Shown: piece by piece, positions 63,443 through 64,000 of the stretch
Numbering within the stretch: the first letter of the stretch is position 1
How the letters are laid out: every line of letters starts with the position of its first letter
From: Granulicella sp. S156
Lineage (GTDB): Bacteria > Acidobacteriota > Terriglobia > Terriglobales > Acidobacteriaceae
Assembly: GCF_009766105.1 (NCBI RefSeq)
Contig: NZ_LMUH01000013.1
Span: 186,001 to 250,000, forward strand
DNA length: 64,000 bases
Reading direction: 5' to 3'
The notes under the pieces: model-generated
Told to the model about the DNA's origin: nothing
Seen by the model: the letters and a program-made list of their open reading frames with translations, nothing else
Database searches by the model: none
Position numbers and translations under genes: made by a program

Positions 63443-63598
63443 TGCCTCAGCGAAGCCTTTGCTTTTCTTTCTGTCATTCCCGGAGGGAATCTGCTGTTTG
63501 CGTGTAGCGCCTGGAAAATCCTGTCTAGAAAATCTGCCAAGACACAGACCAAATCATTCCACTCCTGTAACCCCGAGTAGAAACAATAAGTAACACCC

Positions 63599-63642
63599 CA
63601 GAAATTCTAGAAATCACAGGGGCACATTTCTAGAATTCTCTG
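63599..63642. repeat. Long palindrome in the sulfatase-FGE gap
   Basis: AATTCTAGAAAT (63603-63614) pairs perfectly with ATTTCTAGAATT (63626-63637), extended by CAGA/TCTG with one bulged base, around an 11-base loop. There is no T-tract. It could protect the sulfatase transcript or be a repeat element. Confidence 0.6.
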
Positions 63643-63713
63643 GCTTACAATCCTCCGCCAGCTCTTTTATGTCATTTCCACCCGATACCTTCGCGGCACA
63701 AACCCTGTAAGAA

Positions 63714-63729
63714 TGTTCCACGTAGAACA
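63714..63729. other. parS-like 16-mer
   Basis: TGTTCCACGTAGAACA differs at one base from the perfect palindrome TGTTCCACGTGGAACA, a variant of the conserved ParB-binding parS site (TGTTNCACGTGNAACA). It lies 11 bases before the ATG of the formylglycine-generating enzyme gene, so a role as a local operator is also possible. Confidence 0.4.
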
Positions 63730-63740
63730 TTTTGCTTCCT

Positions 63741-64000
63741 ATGAGCAACGACAAACCCAACTCCTGCTGCACGCCGGTGGCTGCCCGCGAAATATCCTCA
63801 CCGATCAAGACGCCACAGGCCACATCCATTCACGCCGCAACTCGCGCAACAGTATCGCTTCCCGGCGGAAGTTTTCTCATGGGCACGAACTACTCACAGG
63901 GCTTTCCCGCTGACGGCGAAGGCCCTGTCCGTCGCGTCACATTCTCGTCCTTCGACATCGACACCTACCCTGTTACGAACGCCGATTTCGCCTCCTTCAT
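63741..64000 (+). CDS. Formylglycine-generating enzyme family protein, N-terminal part (3' end outside window)
   Basis: About 86 residues are visible from the ATG at 63741 to the window edge. VSLPGGSFLMGTNYSQGFPADGEGPVRRVTFSSFDIDTYPVTNADFASF is the usual start of the FGE-sulfatase (SUMF1) domain, given here as positions 63855-64000 with key words GGSFLMG, EGPVRRV and YPVTNADF. The enzyme oxidises the Cys of C-x-P-x-R in sulfatases to formylglycine using Cu and O2. The N-terminus has MSNDKPNSCCTPVAAR, a Cys pair followed by a sequence like a sulfatase motif. No good ribosome-binding site is seen. Its position after the sulfatase gene supports a maturation role. Confidence 0.85.
   Translation, partial: MSNDKPNSCCTPVAAREISSPIKTPQATSIHAATRATVSLPGGSFLMGTNYSQGFPADGEGPVRRVTFSSFDIDTYPVTNADFASF

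Overview
The window looks like a chromosomal segment of an Acidobacteriota genome, most likely class Terriglobia (the Terriglobus, Edaphobacter and Granulicella group). The signs are four full-length and one partial very large TonB-dependent receptors of the Oar type (carboxypeptidase-regulatory N-terminal domain, plug motif LNGR, terminal Phe) without SusD partners, a VWFA-related secreted protein of the acidobacterial type, a PadR regulator paired with a duplicated orphan MacB/FtsX permease, a winged-helix regulator fused through a membrane helix to a PD40 propeller, and many short intergenic repeats. The assignment rests on gene content only.

Layout. 1-11.7 kb: tail of a receptor, a PEGA-flanked HtrA-like protease, a VTT/DedA membrane protein, a MogA/MoaB protein, a TonB-like gene / small membrane protein / miaA cluster, two secreted alpha/beta hydrolases, a RelA/SpoT enzyme and a BON-LysM protein. 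11.7-16.9 kb: threonine catabolism (kbl, tdh) flanking a glycine-zipper lipoprotein, then the VWFA-related protein. 16.9-22.1 kb: a metal-homeostasis locus: a CsoR/RcnR-type repressor, a G-tract operator, a roughly 380-nt structured leader with a proline-rich 22-codon ORF, a TonB-dependent receptor, an MgtC-family protein and a translationally coupled 48-residue truncated CsoR paralogue. 22.2-25.9 kb: an HTH-only GntR, the orphan permease and PadR. 25.9-38.2 kb: an autoproteolytic C45-type hydrolase, then an alpha-glucan locus (GH31, membrane-tethered regulator, receptor, GH13). 38.3-42.7 kb: tRNA-Pro(GGG), yggX, ligA, a decayed GH19-like fragment coupled to a secreted propeller protein. 42.7-50 kb: an RND/MFP/OMF efflux operon with a divergent LysR regulator and a CTAG-ended inverted-repeat element inside the operon. 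50-64 kb: a glycan locus controlled by a LacI-type regulator: GH144, GH39 and a receptor on the minus strand; a second receptor, a sulfatase and a formylglycine-generating enzyme (cut by the window end) on the plus strand.

How the genes fit together. The glycan loci use TonB-dependent uptake with periplasmic hydrolases, each with its own regulator. The sulfatase carries the C-x-P-x-R motif that the adjacent enzyme would oxidise to formylglycine. The most unusual locus is the metal one: the leader peptide reads M-N-D-P-V-P-S-E-P-P-P-S-R-R-P and resembles in composition the MgtL peptide that controls enterobacterial Mg2+ transport. Here it precedes a receptor-mgtC operon that also encodes a ligand-less mini-CsoR. 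Several starts were moved inward to codons supported by a ribosome-binding site or a signal peptide; these choices are explained in the entries.
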